A DNA stretch of 64,000 bases, taken from NCBI GenBank assembly GCA_947627275.1, contig CANQVK010000016.1, forward strand, positions 1 to 64,000. The letters are read 5' to 3'. Source of the stretch: an uncultured Ruminococcus sp. GTDB lineage: Bacteria > Bacillota > Clostridia > Oscillospirales > Ruminococcaceae. Under the pieces are notes generated by a model. That model had not been told where the DNA came from. It saw only the letters and a list, made by a program, of their open reading frames with translations, and ran no database searches. The position numbers and the translations under genes are program-made. Of this stretch, positions 32,351-41,972 are shown piece by piece. How positions within the stretch are numbered: position 1 is the first letter of the stretch; each line of letters starts with the position of its first letter.

Positions 32351-33076
32351 TCATTCGCTGATAACAGCCACGGTAACATTATCTCTGCCGCCCTTGTTCA
32401 AAGCAAGCTGTATCAGTGATTCCGCCGCATTATCGAAGTCCGAACCCGATAATACGCCGTATATTTCTTCGTCGCTGCAATAGCCTGACAAACCGTCCGA
32501 ACAAAGCAGCAGGCTTATCTTATCCTCATAGGTCAATATAAAAGTATCTGTAAGCACCGTTTTTTCAACGCCGACCGCTCGTGTCAGCATATGCTTCTGC
32601 GGATGCACCGCCATTTCCGCCTCAGTGATCTTCCCCTGCTCGTAAAGCAGAGAAGCCACGTTATGGTCGGTGGTAATGGGGCAAAGTCCGTTTTCGGTTA
32701 TAAGGTACGCTCGGCTGTCTCCCACATTGGCGATAAACGCCGTGTCAGCAGTCACAAAGGCAGCCACACAGGTCGTTCCCATGCCGAAGTTCTTGAAATC
32801 CAGCCTTGCACGGGTATATATCACGGAATTTGCGGCGGAAATCGAGGAGATCATCAGCTTTCGTATATCGTCCTCACTAAGACTTTCACTGTAGCCGTCC
32901 GCAAACCGCTGAAAAAATTCGTTTATGGCAATAGCGCTTGCCTCCTTGCCTGCCCGTTCGCCGCCCATGCCGTCGCAGACAACGGCGAGAATATTATGTC
33001 CGAAGTACTCGCATCTGACAGCGTCCTGATTTTCCTCGCGCCGAAGTCCGATGTCAGTGCCGAATCTGAACCTCAT
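32351..33076 (-). CDS. stp: PP2C-type Ser/Thr protein phosphatase
   Basis: Metal-dependent phosphatase that reverses PrkC signalling. The 241-residue product has the PPM motifs in order: GLRREENQD (10-18), VVCDGMGGERAG (about 33-44) with the metal-binding Asp, ANVGDSRAYL, and LLLCSDGLSGY, then GGRDNVTV at the C-terminus. GGAGGTG stands upstream of the ATG and overlaps the end of rlmN, which ends three bases before. Full family length. Confidence 0.95.
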   Translation of the reverse strand: MRFRFGTDIGLRREENQDAVRCEYFGHNILAVVCDGMGGERAGKEASAIAINEFFQRFADGYSESLSEDDIRKLMISSISAANSVIYTRARLDFKNFGMGTTCVAAFVTADTAFIANVGDSRAYLITENGLCPITTDHNVASLLYEQGKITEAEMAVHPQKHMLTRAVGVEKTVLTDTFILTYEDKISLLLCSDGLSGYCSDEEIYGVLSGSDFDNAAESLIQLALNKGGRDNVTVAVISE

Positions 33077-33078
33077 TC

Positions 33079-34128
33079 CTATGCACCTCCGTTTCCCACT
33101 TTATTTATGGCGTCGCGTCTCAGCTGTCCGCACGCCGCTTCTATATCGCTGCCGAGAGTCCTCCTCACGGTAGCGTTGATACCTCGCTTTTCGAGCCGTT
33201 TAGCAAAGTCCGCCACGGCTGTTCCTGCGGTAGCGTAATGTCTTTCCTTGACCTTGTTTACGGGGATGAGATTCACATGGCAGTTCATTCCCCTAAGAAG
33301 CGCGGCAAGCCTGTCCGCATCCCTTTCCGAGGAATTTACGCCGTCCATGACAGCGTACTCAAAGGTAATGCGCCGCCCCGTTTCGGCGATATAAGTTCGG
33401 CACGCCTCTAAAAGCTCCTGTATATTATATGCCCGATTTACCGGCATTATTTCACTTCTCGCGGAATTTTCGGCGCTGTGGAGGGAAATACACAGGGTAA
33501 GCCCCAATTTCAGCTCCGCAAGCTCGTATATCTTCGGAACGATCCCGCAGGTCGAAAGCGAAACATGACGCAGGCTGAAATTATTTCCGTCCTTATGTGA
33601 GAGAAGCCGCAGGAACTTTACCACGTTGTCGTAATTGTCAAGCGGTTCGCCAATACCCATAAGCACCAGCCCCGAGATCTTAACACCCGAGTTTTTCTCA
33701 GTCTCATATATCTGCATGAGCATTTCCGAAGGCTCTAAATTCCTGACGAAACCCGCGATAGTCGAAGCACAGAACCGACACCCCATTTTACACCCCACCT
33801 GAGTGGAAATACAAAGGCTGTAACCGTAGCTGTACTCCATGAGGACCGTTTCCACAAAGTTCCCGTCACAAAGCCTATACAGATATTTTACAGTATTATC
33901 TATACAAGATTCAAGTCTTTTCTGCACAAATAGTCCATTTACACAAAAATTTTCTTTCAACCGTCCTCTGAGTTGGGCAGAAAGATCAGTCATTTTGTCG
34001 AAATCAAAAACTTTCTTTATATGAAGCCATTGAAAAATTTGTTTTGCTCTGAATTTTTTCTCGCCCGCTCTCACAAGCACGGCTTCAAGCTCGTGCAGAT
34101 CGAGGCTCAGAATGTCTGTTTTTTCCAA
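33079..34128 (-). CDS. rlmN: 23S rRNA/tRNA adenine-C2 methyltransferase RlmN
   Basis: Radical SAM enzyme that methylates A2503 of 23S rRNA and A37 of some tRNAs. The CxxxCxxC cluster motif is CKMGCRFC, preceded by CISTQVG; the SAM-binding GIGEPLDNY and SLHS segments follow, with the catalytic Cys near the C-terminus (EAACGQL). The start is taken as TTG at 34128 with AAGGTG upstream; a TTG at 34149 overlapping the rsmB stop is the alternative. Length about 349 residues is normal. Confidence 0.93.
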   Translation of the reverse strand: MEKTDILSLDLHELEAVLVRAGEKKFRAKQIFQWLHIKKVFDFDKMTDLSAQLRGRLKENFCVNGLFVQKRLESCIDNTVKYLYRLCDGNFVETVLMEYSYGYSLCISTQVGCKMGCRFCASTIAGFVRNLEPSEMLMQIYETEKNSGVKISGLVLMGIGEPLDNYDNVVKFLRLLSHKDGNNFSLRHVSLSTCGIVPKIYELAELKLGLTLCISLHSAENSARSEIMPVNRAYNIQELLEACRTYIAETGRRITFEYAVMDGVNSSERDADRLAALLRGMNCHVNLIPVNKVKERHYATAGTAVADFAKRLEKRGINATVRRTLGSDIEAACGQLRRDAINKVGNGGA

Positions 34129-34145
34129 CGGTTCACCTTCTTGAA

Positions 34146-35462
34146 TCAAAATTTCTTTTTAAATTTCGCTATAAAGAACCCGTCACCCGAAAAATCGCAC
34201 GGGAAAAAAGTTTTGGGATTATCGAATGATCTGCCGTAAAGCTTGGGAAGTTCCATAAGCTCTGTTTCGGGGTGATTTTCCAGAAGCCTCTGTACAACAG
34301 CTTCATTTTCGGCTTTCCGCACCGTGCAGGTCGAGTAAACCATTTCTCCGCCAACCGCAAGATAGTTCAAAGCGTTGTCAGCAATATCGTACTGAATTTC
34401 GGGAAGTCTCTCAAACTCCGACAGCCTTTTATACTTTATTTCAGGCTTGTGACCTATGACCCCATAGCCCGAACACGGCACATCGCAAAGAATTTTCGTA
34501 AACTTCGGAAGTTCGGGGGAAAACACGGAAGCGTCCCCTGCCTTTGCCGATATATTGGTAAGTCCCAGACGTTCAGCGCCTTCGCGTATCAGCTTCACTC
34601 GCTTTTCGTGAAGATCAAAGGCATGTATCTCTCCCTTGCCGTTCATCATTTCCGCCATGGTGAACGTCTTTCCGCCGGGAGCGGCGCAAATATCCAGAAC
34701 ACGGTCGTTTTCTGTCGGAGCAAGAGCCATGCAGCATAGCTGAGACGAAATATCCTGAACGTGAAAAAATCCCGATCTGAAGGCGTCCGTGCCGATGACG
34801 CCGCCTTTTTCGAGCCGATAGCAGAGTTGGTCGTCAGTCTTAAGCTCCACGCCGTGCAGAGCCTTCAAAAGCTCCTCATGAGTGCATTTCAGCGGATTTC
34901 TGCGGATAAACGTTTCGCCGCTGTCCATAACCGTGAATCTTATAAAGCGTTCGATAATATCCGCTCCATAGTCCGCTATAAGACTTTCCACCAGTTCCTC
35001 TGGAATCGAATAGATCACCGAAATACGCCCGAGTTCGGAAATATTCTTTTCATCATGCTCAGAAATAATAACTTTTCCGGCTCTTATAAAATTTCTCAGT
35101 ACCGCATTGACCATGCCCGAAGCGCTCGTTTTTCCGAACTGCTTGGCAAGCCTGACGCTCTCGTTGACCGCCGCATTGTCGGGAACATTATCCATGTACA
35201 ATATCTGATACAGTCCGCAGCGCAATATAGTTACAATTATGCCGTCCATTTTTGCCAAAGGACGAGAGCAATATCGTGCTAAAACATGATCGAGCGTTAT
35301 CCTGCGCTGAATAACTCCGTAATATAACGCCGTGCAGAGCCGCCTGCCCTGAGAGTCAAGTTCGGAGCGTTCAAGTCCGCTTCCAAGCTGAATATTTGAA
35401 TAGCTGCCGCTTTTGAAGGTCTTATCCAAAAGCTTTGCCGCAAGATAACGAGGATCGGTCAT
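34146..35462 (-). CDS. rsmB: 16S rRNA m5C967 methyltransferase RsmB
   Basis: SAM-dependent rRNA cytosine methyltransferase. The 438-residue protein has an N-terminal NusB-like RNA-binding domain (1-140, YYGVIQRRITLDHVL, NDAVNESV-type block as DNAAVNESVRLAK) and a C-terminal Rossmann methyltransferase with DICAAPGGKTF and the two catalytic Cys blocks CDVPCSGYG and VYSTCTVR. The start overlaps the stop of the preceding peptidase gene by four bases. Normal length and motifs. Confidence 0.95.
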   Translation of the reverse strand: MTDPRYLAAKLLDKTFKSGSYSNIQLGSGLERSELDSQGRRLCTALYYGVIQRRITLDHVLARYCSRPLAKMDGIIVTILRCGLYQILYMDNVPDNAAVNESVRLAKQFGKTSASGMVNAVLRNFIRAGKVIISEHDEKNISELGRISVIYSIPEELVESLIADYGADIIERFIRFTVMDSGETFIRRNPLKCTHEELLKALHGVELKTDDQLCYRLEKGGVIGTDAFRSGFFHVQDISSQLCCMALAPTENDRVLDICAAPGGKTFTMAEMMNGKGEIHAFDLHEKRVKLIREGAERLGLTNISAKAGDASVFSPELPKFTKILCDVPCSGYGVIGHKPEIKYKRLSEFERLPEIQYDIADNALNYLAVGGEMVYSTCTVRKAENEAVVQRLLENHPETELMELPKLYGRSFDNPKTFFPCDFSGDGFFIAKFKKKF

Positions 35463-36130
35463 TTTCTTGTCCTCAGCAGCAAGCGTATCAACTGCATTAT
35501 GGATGTCACAAGAGCCGTTACGTAAGTCATGGCGGCTGCGGTCAGCACCTTTCTCGCCATAGGAACTTCGGACGTCTCCAGTATACCGTCGTTCTCCAAG
35601 GTCTGCAATGCTCTGCGGCTTGCGTTAAGCTCCGTAGGAAGGGTGACAAGCTGAAACAAAACTACAGCTCCGAACATTGCGATTCCCACATATATGAGGA
35701 ACGGCAGGGTATCGAATAAGATAATACCGAGTACAAACGCCATATACCAAAGGCGTGAACAAACGTTTACCGCCGGAACGATCGTCGAACGCAAAACGAT
35801 CGGCGCATAATTCTCAGCATGTTGACAGGCATGACCGCACTCGTGAGCTGCAACGCCTATCGCCGCTACAGAAGTCTGACCGTAAACCGAATCGGATAGT
35901 CTTACAACATCCTCTTTCGGTGAAAAATGGTCGCTGAGCTTTCCCGGCGTATGCTCTATGCGTATATGGCTCAGACCGTTGCTGTCCAGAATCATTCTTG
36001 CGACCTGATCGGCTGTAAGTCCTCTGGAATTGCGCACCTTGCTGTACTTACTGAACGTACCTGTGACAGCAGCCTGTGCAATAAGCGGCAAAACGAGCAT
36101 TAAGATCAGCAAAAAAATATCGAACATCAT
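35459..36130 (-). CDS. Membrane zinc metallopeptidase, YugP type
   Basis: A 223-residue membrane protein of the PF04298 neutral zinc metallopeptidase family. It has an N-terminal helix (about 3-22), the zinc motif HECGH (about 95-99) after GVAA, and further helices around 125-150 and 200-215. Substrate is unknown. In Clostridia this gene commonly sits in the fmt-rsmB cluster, although it is elsewhere in Bacillus. GGGAG precedes the paired ATG codons; the first is used. It overlaps rsmB by four bases. Confidence 0.88.
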   Translation of the reverse strand: MMFDIFLLILMLVLPLIAQAAVTGTFSKYSKVRNSRGLTADQVARMILDSNGLSHIRIEHTPGKLSDHFSPKEDVVRLSDSVYGQTSVAAIGVAAHECGHACQHAENYAPIVLRSTIVPAVNVCSRLWYMAFVLGIILFDTLPFLIYVGIAMFGAVVLFQLVTLPTELNASRRALQTLENDGILETSEVPMARKVLTAAAMTYVTALVTSIMQLIRLLLRTRK

Positions 36131-36145
36131 ATGATTCTCCCCCTT

Positions 36146-37069
36146 TTATCCAAGCTTTTCGCCTTTTATAAGTTTTCTGCCCCGAAGGAAGTCGGCGGTT
36201 TTCATGCGTTTTCCTCCTTCAAGCTGAATCTCATTGAATATTATCACACCGTCGCCGCAGTTTACTGCGAAAATGCCGGCATCAGCTATAGTACCCGCTT
36301 CGCCTCGAGCAATATCGTGCGAAATTTCCGAAGAAAACACTTTCAGCCGCTTGCCGCCCATTACGGTGAAGCCTGTAACTCCCCTTATAATATTATGCAG
36401 TTCCTCAGCGGTTCTGCTGAAATCAAGACTGCTCATTTCCTTTTTTATCATAGGCGAATAGCAACTGAGAGAATCGTCCTGCTTTTCGGGAATAAGCGTC
36501 CCCTGCTCCAGCCCGTTGACCGTTTCCATGAGAACTCTTCCGCCAATAACGGAAAGACGGCTATATAGCTCGGAATACGTCTCGTTTTCGCCTATATCGA
36601 CCGATTCCTTTATAAGCATATCTCCCGTGTCGAGTCCTTCGCTCATCTGCATCGAGGTAACGCCTGTGACCTTTTCACCGTTCAGCAACACCCAGTTTAT
36701 CGGGGCAGCTCCACGGTATTTCGGAAGCAGAGAAGCGTGTATATTCACGCAGCCGTACTTCGGAAGCTCCAGAATTTCCTTTGGAAGTATCTGACCGTAT
36801 GCCGTCACAGCTATCAGATCGGGAGCAATATCGTTCAAAATCCTCATTGCCTGTTCAGCGTCGTCGCCCTTTCTCAGGGAAAGCGGCTGATACACAGGAA
36901 TGCCGTATTCCTCCGCCGCCGCCTTAACAGGCGTTGGGATAAGCTTGTAGCCTCGTCCTTTCGGTTTGTCGGGCTGAGTAAATACCGCCGCTGTCTCGTG
37001 TTCGGACTCTGCCAGCGCTCTCAGGCACGGCACGGCAAATTCGGGAGTTCCCATAAATACGATCTTCAA
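36146..37069 (-). CDS. fmt: Methionyl-tRNA formyltransferase
   Basis: Formylates initiator Met-tRNA with 10-formyl-THF. The 307-residue protein begins KIVFMGTPEFAVP, keeps the catalytic block with N-H-D geometry (CVNIHASLLPKYRGAAPI and, further on, TSMQMSEGLDTGDM) and has the C-terminal tRNA-binding OB-like domain. The start is TTG at 37069; GAGGAG six bases upstream lies at the end of def. The pair def-fmt is the usual order. Confidence 0.95.
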   Translation of the reverse strand: MKIVFMGTPEFAVPCLRALAESEHETAAVFTQPDKPKGRGYKLIPTPVKAAAEEYGIPVYQPLSLRKGDDAEQAMRILNDIAPDLIAVTAYGQILPKEILELPKYGCVNIHASLLPKYRGAAPINWVLLNGEKVTGVTSMQMSEGLDTGDMLIKESVDIGENETYSELYSRLSVIGGRVLMETVNGLEQGTLIPEKQDDSLSCYSPMIKKEMSSLDFSRTAEELHNIIRGVTGFTVMGGKRLKVFSSEISHDIARGEAGTIADAGIFAVNCGDGVIIFNEIQLEGGKRMKTADFLRGRKLIKGEKLG

Positions 37070-37071
37070 AC

Positions 37072-37533
37072 CTACTCCTCCTCGGGTACGAAAAATTCCT
37101 CTACTATCTCGGTAAACACATGTCCGTCAAGATGATCGTTTTCATGACTTGCGCATTGTGCGCCGAGCTTGGTGAACTCGCGTTCATACCAGTTTCCGCT
37201 GCGATCCTGCGCTTTTAGAACTACCACGGCAGGACGTATCACATATCCCCACACGTTCGGACATGAAAGGCATCCCTCCTGAACACGCTGTTTGCCTTTT
37301 TTAAGTGTAATTTCCGGATTTATTGCCTCAACATTTCCCTCGTCAAGGTGCATTATGAATATACGCCTGCATATGCCAATCTGCGGTGCAGCCAATCCAA
37401 GCCCCTCCGCCTTATCGAGCGTTTCGTGCATATCGTCTAAAAGTTGAGCCAATTTGTTGTCGAATTTCTCCACGGGTCTGCAAACCTTATGAAGCGATTC
37501 GTCCTTATCCGTTAATATTCTTCTAAGTGCCAT
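37072..37533 (-). CDS. def: Peptide deformylase
   Basis: Metalloenzyme removing the formyl group from new peptides. All three motifs are present: GLAAPQIG (motif 1), EGCLSCP (motif 2, metal-ligand Cys) and the HEXXH motif as HENDH, where many homologues have an aliphatic or aromatic residue in the third place. The 153-residue length is normal. GAGG precedes the ATG. It follows priA and precedes fmt. Confidence 0.95.
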   Translation of the reverse strand: MALRRILTDKDESLHKVCRPVEKFDNKLAQLLDDMHETLDKAEGLGLAAPQIGICRRIFIMHLDEGNVEAINPEITLKKGKQRVQEGCLSCPNVWGYVIRPAVVVLKAQDRSGNWYEREFTKLGAQCASHENDHLDGHVFTEIVEEFFVPEEE

Positions 37534-37548
37534 AATGATTTATCCTCT

Positions 37549-39987
37549 TTACACACCTACGTCGCCGTTGATGTCGGCGTAGAATGTTATTTTTTTCATT
37601 TCCTTCAGCTTTGCCCCTTCGACAAGGACGTCGCTGATAAAGCTCCGCATTTCGGCGGTATTCTTGAATTTCATGATTATCCGCCAGCGGAATTTTCCGT
37701 TCAGTCTGCCATACGACGCTCTTACAGGGCCAAGCACTCTCACGGGCGTTTTCGGTTGAAGCGCTCCGAGCTTTCGGTTCATCAAAGCAATTATCGCATC
37801 AGTTCCCGATCTTACCGATTCTTCGTCTCCGCCTGCAAAGCAGAACACGCACATATCGCATAGCGGCGGAAATATAAGGGTTCGACGTATGGAGATCTCC
37901 TCATTGTAAAATCCCTTGTAATCCTGTGCTGCGGCAAGCTTCATGACGTAATGATCGGGCATAAAGGTCTGCAATACCGCACGTCCTCTGCGGTTTCCGC
38001 GTCCTCCTCGTCCCACGACTTGAGTTATCAGGGAAAAAGTCCGCTCATAGCTTCGGAAATCTCCTGCATAAAGCGCCTTATCTATCGAAAGCACTCCAAC
38101 AAGAGTGACATTCGGAAAGTCCAGCCCCTTGCCTATCATCTGCGTTCCGACCATAATGTCGTATTCCCCGTCCTTGAATGCCTTAAAGCCTTTTTCGTAT
38201 GAATATCGGGAAAAAGTCGTATCCGCGTCCATACGCAGTATACGTGCGGAGGGGAACAGAGCGTTAATCTCCTCCTCAAGCCGCTGAGTTCCGAAGCCCA
38301 TGCTTTTCAGTCTGTCCGAGCCGCACACGGGACAGATCGTCACGGGGTCTTGCGCAAAGCCGCAGTAATGACACATAAGCTTGCCGTTTTTCTTGTGGTA
38401 CGTCAGCGGAACAGAGCAGTTCGGGCAGTAGATCGGCTGATAGCAGTCCACGCAGCTCATAATAGTATGAAAGCCTCGGCGGTTCAGCAAAAGTATGCTC
38501 TGCTCGCCGTTTTTCAGGTTCAAATTGACCTCGTCTATCAGCTTTTGGCTGAATTCCGAGGAATTACCCTCCATGCGCTCCTCGTTCATATCAACTATCA
38601 CAGTCTCAGGGAGACATGCGTCATTGTAGCGTTTTTTCATTTCAAGGAGCTTATAAACTCCCTTTTCCGCCAGATAGTAGCTTTCCACCGACGGTGTGGC
38701 GGACGCTAAAAGCAGACATGCGCCATGATGGGCGCACCGCTGTTTTGCAATATCGTGTGCCATATACCTTGGGGAACTGTCGGATTTATACGACCTTTCG
38801 CCCTCCTCGTCTATTATTATAAGTCCGAGATTTTCAGCAGGCGCAAATACTGCGCTTCTTGTCCCGATTATGATGTCCGCTTCGCCGCGTTTTATTCTTT
38901 TGTACTCGTCAAGCCGCTGTCCGAGCGAGAGTCCGCTGTGGATAACAGCCACACGCTCACCGAAAAGCGCTCTGAAACGCGTCAGAACCTGCGGCGTAAG
39001 TCCGATCTCTGGTATAAGCAGCATTGCGCGTCTGCCGAGTTTAACGGTATTTCCGATAAGCTTCTCAAAAACAGATGTTTTGCCGCTGCCCGTTACTCCG
39101 TGCAGCAGGAACACAGCAGGCTTCTTCTCAAAAATTCGGGAAAAAACTCTGTCATGGACATTCTGCTGCTCCTCGGAAAGCACAGTGGAATCAGGGTCGA
39201 TGCGTTCGTCCGAACCGTCGTCCACAGCCCTAAGAACTTCCATATCGTATTCTTCCGCCGCACCGTTTGCCGCAAGACGTTTTATGACAGATTCGGTAAA
39301 TCCGCACATATACGCCGCTTCTTTCACCGAAGCGCTGCCCCAGTCACGAAGGAACTCCGCCGCTTTTTTCTGCTTCGGTGTAAGAGTGAAGCTTTCCGGA
39401 TCGGCAAGATACCTGTCAGAAAGACGTATCATGCGTACCGACGCATCGCCGACGGTCTGCTTGAATATATTTGCGGAACTGAGCGCACCCGCCTCCAGAA
39501 GTTCATCTACATAGAGCCTGCCGTTTTCCGCTGTATAATTTTTCAGCAGTTCTGTGAGGATACTGTCGTCCTCAACGGAACCCAGCACATCAAGCAGCTC
39601 CGCCGCTTTCTCCGAAAGAGAAGCTGTATCGGAAAATCCCTTGACAAGCCGAAAATTTTCATCAGCTCTGACGCTCATCGCAGGTGGGAGCATAGTTTTT
39701 ATACCGTCATAATAGGTGCAGAAAGTGCGGTCGTGAAGAAACTCCGCCAATTGAAGCATTTCCTCGTTCAGAACAGGCTCGCTGTCGATCTGAGCGGCGA
39801 CAGCCTTCAAAGACGATTCACCGCCCTCGGCGAGCCGCATGACCACTCCTACACGCCGCCGATTTCCTCTGCCAAACGGAACAAGAACACGACAGCCTCT
39901 TTTCAGAGTCATGCCCTTGGGGACACGATAGCTGAAAAGCATGTCAAAGGAATAGGAAGTACCGCTGACAGCAGTTTCCGCAATCAA
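37549..39987 (-). CDS. priA: Primosomal protein N' (PriA helicase)
   Basis: Superfamily 2 helicase that restarts stalled replication forks. The 812-residue protein has the N-terminal DNA-binding domain, Walker A GVTGSGKT (about 300), Walker B IIIDEEG, a zinc-binding region with four Cys pairs (CVDCYQPIYCPNC, then CHYCG and CPVCG), and the C-terminal helicase motifs (IGKGLDFPNV, QVVGRGGRG). Walker B is normally DEEH in PriA; here the His is Gly. The start is TTG at 39987 with GAGG upstream; no better start precedes the conserved N-terminus. Confidence 0.94.
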   Translation of the reverse strand: MIAETAVSGTSYSFDMLFSYRVPKGMTLKRGCRVLVPFGRGNRRRVGVVMRLAEGGESSLKAVAAQIDSEPVLNEEMLQLAEFLHDRTFCTYYDGIKTMLPPAMSVRADENFRLVKGFSDTASLSEKAAELLDVLGSVEDDSILTELLKNYTAENGRLYVDELLEAGALSSANIFKQTVGDASVRMIRLSDRYLADPESFTLTPKQKKAAEFLRDWGSASVKEAAYMCGFTESVIKRLAANGAAEEYDMEVLRAVDDGSDERIDPDSTVLSEEQQNVHDRVFSRIFEKKPAVFLLHGVTGSGKTSVFEKLIGNTVKLGRRAMLLIPEIGLTPQVLTRFRALFGERVAVIHSGLSLGQRLDEYKRIKRGEADIIIGTRSAVFAPAENLGLIIIDEEGERSYKSDSSPRYMAHDIAKQRCAHHGACLLLASATPSVESYYLAEKGVYKLLEMKKRYNDACLPETVIVDMNEERMEGNSSEFSQKLIDEVNLNLKNGEQSILLLNRRGFHTIMSCVDCYQPIYCPNCSVPLTYHKKNGKLMCHYCGFAQDPVTICPVCGSDRLKSMGFGTQRLEEEINALFPSARILRMDADTTFSRYSYEKGFKAFKDGEYDIMVGTQMIGKGLDFPNVTLVGVLSIDKALYAGDFRSYERTFSLITQVVGRGGRGNRRGRAVLQTFMPDHYVMKLAAAQDYKGFYNEEISIRRTLIFPPLCDMCVFCFAGGDEESVRSGTDAIIALMNRKLGALQPKTPVRVLGPVRASYGRLNGKFRWRIIMKFKNTAEMRSFISDVLVEGAKLKEMKKITFYADINGDVGV

Positions 39988-39990
39988 AGA

Positions 39991-40194
39991 TCATCCCTCG
40001 CCGACTGTGCTGACTATCTTGCACTTTCCGCTTGCAAGCTCCTCCACCGCTGTCTTTACGGGCTTCTCCTCAAGGGTCTCGCCGTTTGCGTAAAGCTCGT
40101 CGGAAATTTCTCTCGCACGCTTTGCGACAGCGATAACAAGCGAATAACAGCTCTCGTTCTTTGAAATTATCTGGTTTACTGCGGGTCTAAGCAT
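39991..40194 (-). CDS. rpoZ: RNA polymerase omega subunit
   Basis: Small subunit that aids RNA polymerase assembly. The 67-residue product has the omega signature: a start [20 protein letters not shown], the RAREIS helix, and the KPVKTAVEELASGK segment near the C-terminus. GAGGAGG stands nine bases before the ATG, inside the end of gmk (8-base overlap). Order gmk-rpoZ-priA is typical for Firmicutes, with coaBC missing from its usual place between rpoZ and priA. Confidence 0.93.
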   Translation of the reverse strand: MLRPAVNQIISKNESCYSLVIAVAKRAREISDELYANGETLEEKPVKTAVEELASGKCKIVSTVGEG

Positions 40195-40798
40195 TTTTGA
40201 TAACCTCCTCTATAAATTCAGCCTGTGCGGACGTTTTCAGCGATTCTGCACGTATTACTGTAAAAAAGTCGTTTACAGCGTCCTCCAGAGCATCGTTGAC
40301 AATGATGTAATCGTACTTTTCCATATATTTAAGCTCCTCTGCTGCCTGAGCAACGCGCTTGTCGATCACCTCCTGAGTCTCCGTACCCCTTTTGTTGAGA
40401 CGTCTGCGGAGTTCGCCTACAGACGGCGGCGCAATGAACACGAACAGAGCGTCGGGACGAAGTTCCTTTATCTTCATAGCTCCCTGAACCTCGATCTCAA
40501 GTATAACATTTACGCCTGCGTCTAATTTGGATTCGACCTCTGAAACGAGCGTACCGTAGTAATTGCCGCAGTAGCAGGCATGTTCGAGAAATTCATTTCT
40601 GTCGATTCTTTGAACGAAGTCCTCTTTTTCAAGGAAGTAATAATTCACGCCGTCAGCTTCGCCCTCTCGAGGCTTGCGGGTCGTTGCGGAGATCGAGCAG
40701 TAAAAACGCTCATCTTTCAATATTTCCGCCAGCATAGTACCCTTTCCGCAGCCCGAGGGAGCGGAAAAAACTATAAGTCGTCCCCTATTCATCCTCAT
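40187..40798 (-). CDS. gmk: Guanylate kinase
   Basis: Phosphorylates GMP to GDP. The 203-residue product begins [20 protein letters not shown] with the P-loop at 13-20, followed by the GMP-binding [11 protein letters not shown] segment and [12 protein letters not shown]. The ATG at 40798 has GGAGG five bases upstream, within the end of remA; a longer frame to 40831 is rejected because that site lies inside it. It overlaps remA by 14 bases and rpoZ by 8. Confidence 0.95.
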   Translation of the reverse strand: MRMNRGRLIVFSAPSGCGKGTMLAEILKDERFYCSISATTRKPREGEADGVNYYFLEKEDFVQRIDRNEFLEHACYCGNYYGTLVSEVESKLDAGVNVILEIEVQGAMKIKELRPDALFVFIAPPSVGELRRRLNKRGTETQEVIDKRVAQAAEELKYMEKYDYIIVNDALEDAVNDFFTVIRAESLKTSAQAEFIEEVIKNA

Positions 40799-41042
40799 AT
40801 GCACCTCCGTTTTCATTGATTCTTGAAGCAAGGGTATCGGTTATAAGCGACGAAAGGACAATATGTCCGCTGTCCATCACAATGACCGCCCTTGTTTTTC
40901 TGCCGTATGTAGCGTCTATCGCTCTGCCGTCGTCCCTCGCCTCCTGAATAAGCCGCTTGATGGGAGCGGAATCAGGGCTGATGACCGTCACTATCCTATC
41001 TGCGGAAACCATATTTCCGTAGCCAATATTTATCATTCTCAT
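40785..41042 (-). CDS. remA: RemA-like DNA-binding protein (DUF370)
   Basis: Small oligomeric DNA-binding protein, activator of matrix genes in Bacillus. The 85-residue product starts [20 protein letters not shown] and keeps the conserved [18 protein letters not shown] and [15 protein letters not shown] blocks. Position between yicC and gmk is the usual one. In an anaerobe without a known biofilm operon, its targets are not predictable. Confidence 0.93.
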   Translation of the reverse strand: MRMINIGYGNMVSADRIVTVISPDSAPIKRLIQEARDDGRAIDATYGRKTRAVIVMDSGHIVLSSLITDTLASRINENGGAYEDE

Positions 41043-41045
41043 AGC

Positions 41046-41924
41046 TTACTCGATATTCTGTATCTGCTCACGGATCTTTTCAAGCTCAGCTTTCATGTCT
41101 ACCACAAGCTTGGTAATGCCGAGATCCTGAGCCTTTGAGCCAATTGTGTTTACTTCACGGTTCATTTCCTGAACAATAAAATCCAGTTTTCTGCCGATAG
41201 ACTCATCTGAATTTACAAGCTCCCGAAGCTGCGAGATATGGCTTCTCAGGCGGACGGTTTCTTCGTCAACCGCAATTTTCTCGGCAAAAACAGCCGCTTC
41301 GGTAAGGATTCTCTGTTCGTCAATATCCCGACTTTCAAGAACCTCGCTGAGTTTTTTGTAAAGCCTTTCACGATAGTTTTCAGCAGTCTGAGGTGAAAGC
41401 TCCTCGACTTTTGCCACCATTTCCATTATGCACTCGGATTTTTCAAGAACGTCAAGCCGCATTTTTTCGCCCTCAGTCTCACGCATAGCAACAAATCGCT
41501 CCAAAGCTTCCGCTGCGACCTCTGAGACATCGTTCCACACTTCCTCCTCGTTATCGGGAGTTTTCTGAACATTAAAAATATCAGGGAGCTTTATAAGCTT
41601 TGAAAGGGTGAGGTCATCGGCGACATTCAGATCTTCTGCAACGCTTCTCAGAGCGTTGACGTAACCCTCAGCAACGCCCTTATTTATGACGATCTCCGTA
41701 TCTCTGCCCTCTATATTGTTGATAGTTACCGAAACGTCCACCTTACCGCGTGAAATTCTCGATTTCAGCAGAGTCTTAAGCTTTTCATCAATATAATTAT
41801 ACGCTCTCGGTATACGCGAGCTATACTCGTAGTATCTATGATTAACGGAGCGTATCTCCACAAGAATATCACGCCCGTTGAGTATTTTCTGCGACCTGCC
41901 GTAGCCTGTCATGCTTTTTATCAC
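41046..41924 (-). CDS. yicC: YicC/YloC-type endoribonuclease
   Basis: A 292-residue YicC-family protein, related to a stress-linked endoribonuclease in Escherichia coli. It begins VIKSMTGYGR, the universally kept N-terminus, and ends with the C-terminal block REVNTIGSKAQDLGITKLVV. The start is GTG at 41924 with GAAGG seven bases upstream; a longer frame to 41984 runs into the promoter. It is the first gene of a 14-gene minus-strand operon ending at thiN. Confidence 0.92.
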   Translation of the reverse strand: MIKSMTGYGRSQKILNGRDILVEIRSVNHRYYEYSSRIPRAYNYIDEKLKTLLKSRISRGKVDVSVTINNIEGRDTEIVINKGVAEGYVNALRSVAEDLNVADDLTLSKLIKLPDIFNVQKTPDNEEEVWNDVSEVAAEALERFVAMRETEGEKMRLDVLEKSECIMEMVAKVEELSPQTAENYRERLYKKLSEVLESRDIDEQRILTEAAVFAEKIAVDEETVRLRSHISQLRELVNSDESIGRKLDFIVQEMNREVNTIGSKAQDLGITKLVVDMKAELEKIREQIQNIE

Positions 41925-41972
41925 CAAATCGCCTTCTTTCCAGTATAAGTTTGCGCATAAAGACACTGTTTT

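Noticed and set aside
38725-40164. 479-codon plus-strand ORF opposite priA and rpoZ
   Set aside because: Antisense of clearly identified genes; composition rich in Arg, His, Ser and Cys as expected of shadow frames.
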